Below are positions 62,186-64,000 of a stretch of 64,000 nt of DNA, one piece after another. The notes below the pieces were generated by a model. It ran no database searches and was not told where the DNA came from. It was given only the letters and a program-made list of their open reading frames with translations. Position 1 is the stretch's first letter. Each line of letters starts with the position of its first letter. The stretch is from positions 124,001 to 188,000 of the forward strand of contig DKJL01000007.1 in NCBI GenBank assembly GCA_002454815.1, written 5' to 3'. This DNA comes from Flavobacteriales bacterium UBA6693. Lineage in GTDB: Bacteria; Bacteroidota; Bacteroidia; Flavobacteriales; Weeksellaceae. A program made the translations under genes and the position numbers.

Positions 62186-63499
62186 TTAATATCGGTAATA
62201 TTCCGGCTTGAAAGGTCCGTCTACGGTTACACCGATATACTTGGCTTGTTCCGGTGAAAGGGTTTCAAGCTCTACACCAAGTTTTTTCAGGTGCAGGGCA
62301 GCTACTTTTTCGTCGAGATGTTTCGGCAGCGTATAAACTTCGTTGCTATATGCCTCGGAATTGGTCCAAAGTTCGATCTGCGCCAAAGTCTGGTTTGCAA
62401 ATGAATTGCTCATTACAAAACTTGGGTGGCCGGTAGCGCAGCCGAGATTCACCAATCGGCCTTCTGCCAGGATGATGATTTCTTTACCGTTGATGTTATA
62501 AACATCGACCTGAGGCTTCACTTCAAATTTAGTGTCACCGTAGTTTTCGTTTAACCAAACCATATCCAGTTCATTGTCGAAGTGGCCGATGTTGCAGACG
62601 ATGGTTTTGTCCTTCATTTTTTTAAAGTGTTCGCCTCTTACAATATTGTAGTTACCGGTTGTGGTAATGATGATATCGGCGTTCTCCACTACGGTATCGA
62701 GTTGCTTTACTTCATAACCTTCCATTGCGGCCTGCAGTGCACAGATCGGGTCGATCTCGGTAACGGTGACGATAGAACCGGCACCACGGAAGGAAGCAGC
62801 AGTACCTTTTCCAACATCTCCGTAACCGCAAACTACTACGCGCTTGCCGGCAAGCATTACATCTGTCGCTCTGCGGATGGCATCAACAGCTGACTCGCGG
62901 CAGCCGTATTTATTATCAAATTTTGATTTGGTCACCGAATCATTTACGTTAATGGCAGGCATCACCAATGTTCCGTTCTGCATTCTTTCATACAGACGGT
63001 GTACACCGGTAGTCGTTTCTTCCGAAAGTCCTTTGATCTCGGCGGTCAGCTCAGGGTATTTATCAAATACCATGTTGGTTAGATCACCACCGTCATCAAG
63101 AATGAGGTTGAGTGGTTTGCGCTCTTCGCCGAAGAAAATGGTTTGCTCGATGCACCATTCAAATTCTTCTTCATTCATACCTTTCCAGGCGTAAACCGGA
63201 ATTCCTGCAGCAGCGATCGCCGCAGCGGCATGATCCTGCGTCGAAAAAATATTACAGGAAGACCAGGTAACGTCGGCGCCCAGCGCCACAAGTGTTTCGA
63301 TAAGAACGGCAGTCTGTATCGTCATGTGAAGGCAACCCGCGATGCGTGCACCTTTCAGCGGCTGCTTCGGTCCGTATTCTTCCCGGATTGCCATGAGGCC
63401 AGGCATTTCTGCTTCGGCTAAATTAATTTCTTTGCGGCCCCAGTCGGCCAGCGAGATGTCCCTTACTTTATAAGGAATGTATTGTGTTTTGGTATCCAT
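62186..63499 (-). CDS. ahcY: Adenosylhomocysteinase
   Basis: Splits S-adenosylhomocysteine into adenosine and homocysteine, clearing the product that inhibits methyltransferases. The substrate domain starts VRDISLADWGRKEINLAE, with GCLHMTIQTAVLIETL. The NAD-binding loop is VCGYGDVGKGTA, followed by NIGHFDNELD, and the C-terminus GPFKPEYYRY is the family end. Length 437 aa is normal. The -7 box at 63519-63526 leaves a leader of about 12 bases. Confidence 0.98.
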   Translation of the reverse strand: MDTKTQYIPYKVRDISLADWGRKEINLAEAEMPGLMAIREEYGPKQPLKGARIAGCLHMTIQTAVLIETLVALGADVTWSSCNIFSTQDHAAAAIAAAGIPVYAWKGMNEEEFEWCIEQTIFFGEERKPLNLILDDGGDLTNMVFDKYPELTAEIKGLSEETTTGVHRLYERMQNGTLVMPAINVNDSVTKSKFDNKYGCRESAVDAIRRATDVMLAGKRVVVCGYGDVGKGTAASFRGAGSIVTVTEIDPICALQAAMEGYEVKQLDTVVENADIIITTTGNYNIVRGEHFKKMKDKTIVCNIGHFDNELDMVWLNENYGDTKFEVKPQVDVYNINGKEIIILAEGRLVNLGCATGHPSFVMSNSFANQTLAQIELWTNSEAYSNEVYTLPKHLDEKVAALHLKKLGVELETLSPEQAKYIGVTVDGPFKPEYYRY

Positions 63500-63518
63500 C
63501 GATGTAAAAAATTATTTG

Positions 63519-63526
63519 CAAATTTA
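63519..63526 (-). promoter_or_regulatory. -7 promoter box of ahcY
   Basis: TAAATTTG on the minus strand, 19 bases before the ahcY ATG. Confidence 0.5.
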
Positions 63527-63551
63527 CGAACTTAAAATTCCATGACAAAAC

Positions 63552-64000
63552 ATGCCACTGTTCCGAGATTTTTCCGATGATAATGTTACCGTATTGGTCT
63601 GGAAGTATGATCCGGCAGAAACTTTGGACGCTGATATTTTGCTGGAGCCTGAAAACCGGGAAAAAATCAGCGGTTATCATCCAACTAAATTATTGGAAAT
63701 GCTGATGGTCCGAAAAGCGCTGCGATCAGTTTTACCCAATCACAAAATTCTCTACCGAGGCCGCGTGCCTTACTTATCGCCAGGCGGACTGGAGGTGTCC
63801 ATAACGCATTCGTTTCCGTATGCAGCGATCGCTTTTTCTGAACAGAAAGTCGGGATCGATCTCGAAGCGTTTAACGATAAAATTAAAAGAATCAGGCATA
63901 AGTTTCTGGACGAAAGAGAAAGTAACTTCATTGAGCCAGAAAACGAAACCGCCTATCTTACCGTGATTTGGTGCGTGAAAGAAAGTCTTTATAAAATCCA
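63552..64000 (+). CDS. 4'-phosphopantetheinyl transferase superfamily protein, cut by the window end
   Basis: The first 149 codons of an Sfp/AcpT-type enzyme that attaches phosphopantetheine to carrier proteins. Translation from the ATG at 63552 stays open to the window edge. The metal-binding VGIDLE motif (about residue 106) and the WCVKESLYK motif (about 140-148) are both present, with SITHS where the family has its histidine. It diverges from ahcY with about 52 bases between starts. The carrier (fatty acid or secondary metabolite) is unknown and the gene is incomplete here. Confidence 0.88.
   Translation, partial: MPLFRDFSDDNVTVLVWKYDPAETLDADILLEPENREKISGYHPTKLLEMLMVRKALRSVLPNHKILYRGRVPYLSPGGLEVSITHSFPYAAIAFSEQKVGIDLEAFNDKIKRIRHKFLDERESNFIEPENETAYLTVIWCVKESLYKI

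Noticed and set aside
1..64000. Search for tRNA, rRNA, CRISPR arrays, transposases, prophage, toxin-antitoxin or defence genes
   Set aside because: No spaced direct repeats, no tRNA-like T-arm context and no protein of these families were found by reading. The window looks like ordinary core chromosome apart from the starch locus.

Overview
This window is chromosomal core DNA from a member of the Bacteroidota, class Flavobacteriia. It most probably belongs to the Chryseobacterium/Kaistella group (Weeksellaceae). The grounds are: many promoters with the Bacteroidota -7 box TAnnTTTG and no strong Shine-Dalgarno sequences; a SusC/SusD outer-membrane uptake locus; a PorT-like barrel next to ubiE; flavobacterial families of unknown function (DUF6427, DUF6341-like, DUF3109); and a long-rod RNA that fits the flavobacterial 6S RNA. 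The genus is an inference from gene content and was not tested by any search.

Layout. 0.1-9.4 kb: trigger factor, then a leftward membrane/unknown operon (DUF6427, DUF3109, MgtC), a universal stress protein, a FAH-family hydrolase, and an RNA methyltransferase-exonuclease-DUF2007 operon, followed by YjdM and an orphan ABC ATPase. 9.4-16.2 kb: a YceI lipoprotein, alaS, a small membrane protein, a GNAT enzyme, a metallophosphoesterase and a FabH-like ketosynthase. 16.2-21.5 kb: a rightward block of an unknown membrane protein, ubiE, a PorT-like protein, a coiled-coil protein, zapA, the 6S RNA candidate and rny. 21.6-30.5 kb: small metabolic and envelope genes (thioesterases, an ArsC/Spx-like protein, an 8-cysteine exported peptide, gcvT, idi, mscL, lgt, yidD, rarA, pepE). 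30.6-36.7 kb: dnaA, a low-molecular-weight phosphatase, an RsmI-like methylase, an Mpo1-like protein, a methyltransferase and metG.

37.0-50.2 kb is the main accessory-type region: a starch/maltodextrin utilisation locus (susC, susD, two SusE/SusF-type surface lipoproteins, a GH97 alpha-glucosidase, a periplasmic GH13 enzyme, an SnoaL/NTF2-like exported protein and an MFS sugar transporter). The surface proteins would bind and import glucans, the GH13 and GH97 enzymes would cut them to small sugars in the periplasm, and the MFS carrier would move those inward. No regulator and no SusG-type surface amylase lie in the window.

50.3-51.7 kb holds a degenerate potassium-channel-like protein and a DUF808 protein. 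52.0-58.3 kb is a purine block, purM-purN-purH-purD-guaA, preceded by a terminator-bearing leader. 58.3-64 kb holds a lipoprotein, a DEAD-box helicase, a hemerythrin-like protein, a YqhD-type alcohol dehydrogenase, ahcY and the start of a phosphopantetheinyl transferase cut by the window edge.

No tRNA, rRNA, CRISPR array, transposase or prophage gene was seen, and I found no convincing new defence or mobile system. The most interesting non-coding signals are the 6S RNA candidate, a dispersed repeat with conserved arms and a variable middle (four candidate copies), the purM leader, and several genes whose promoters predict leaderless or nearly leaderless transcripts.
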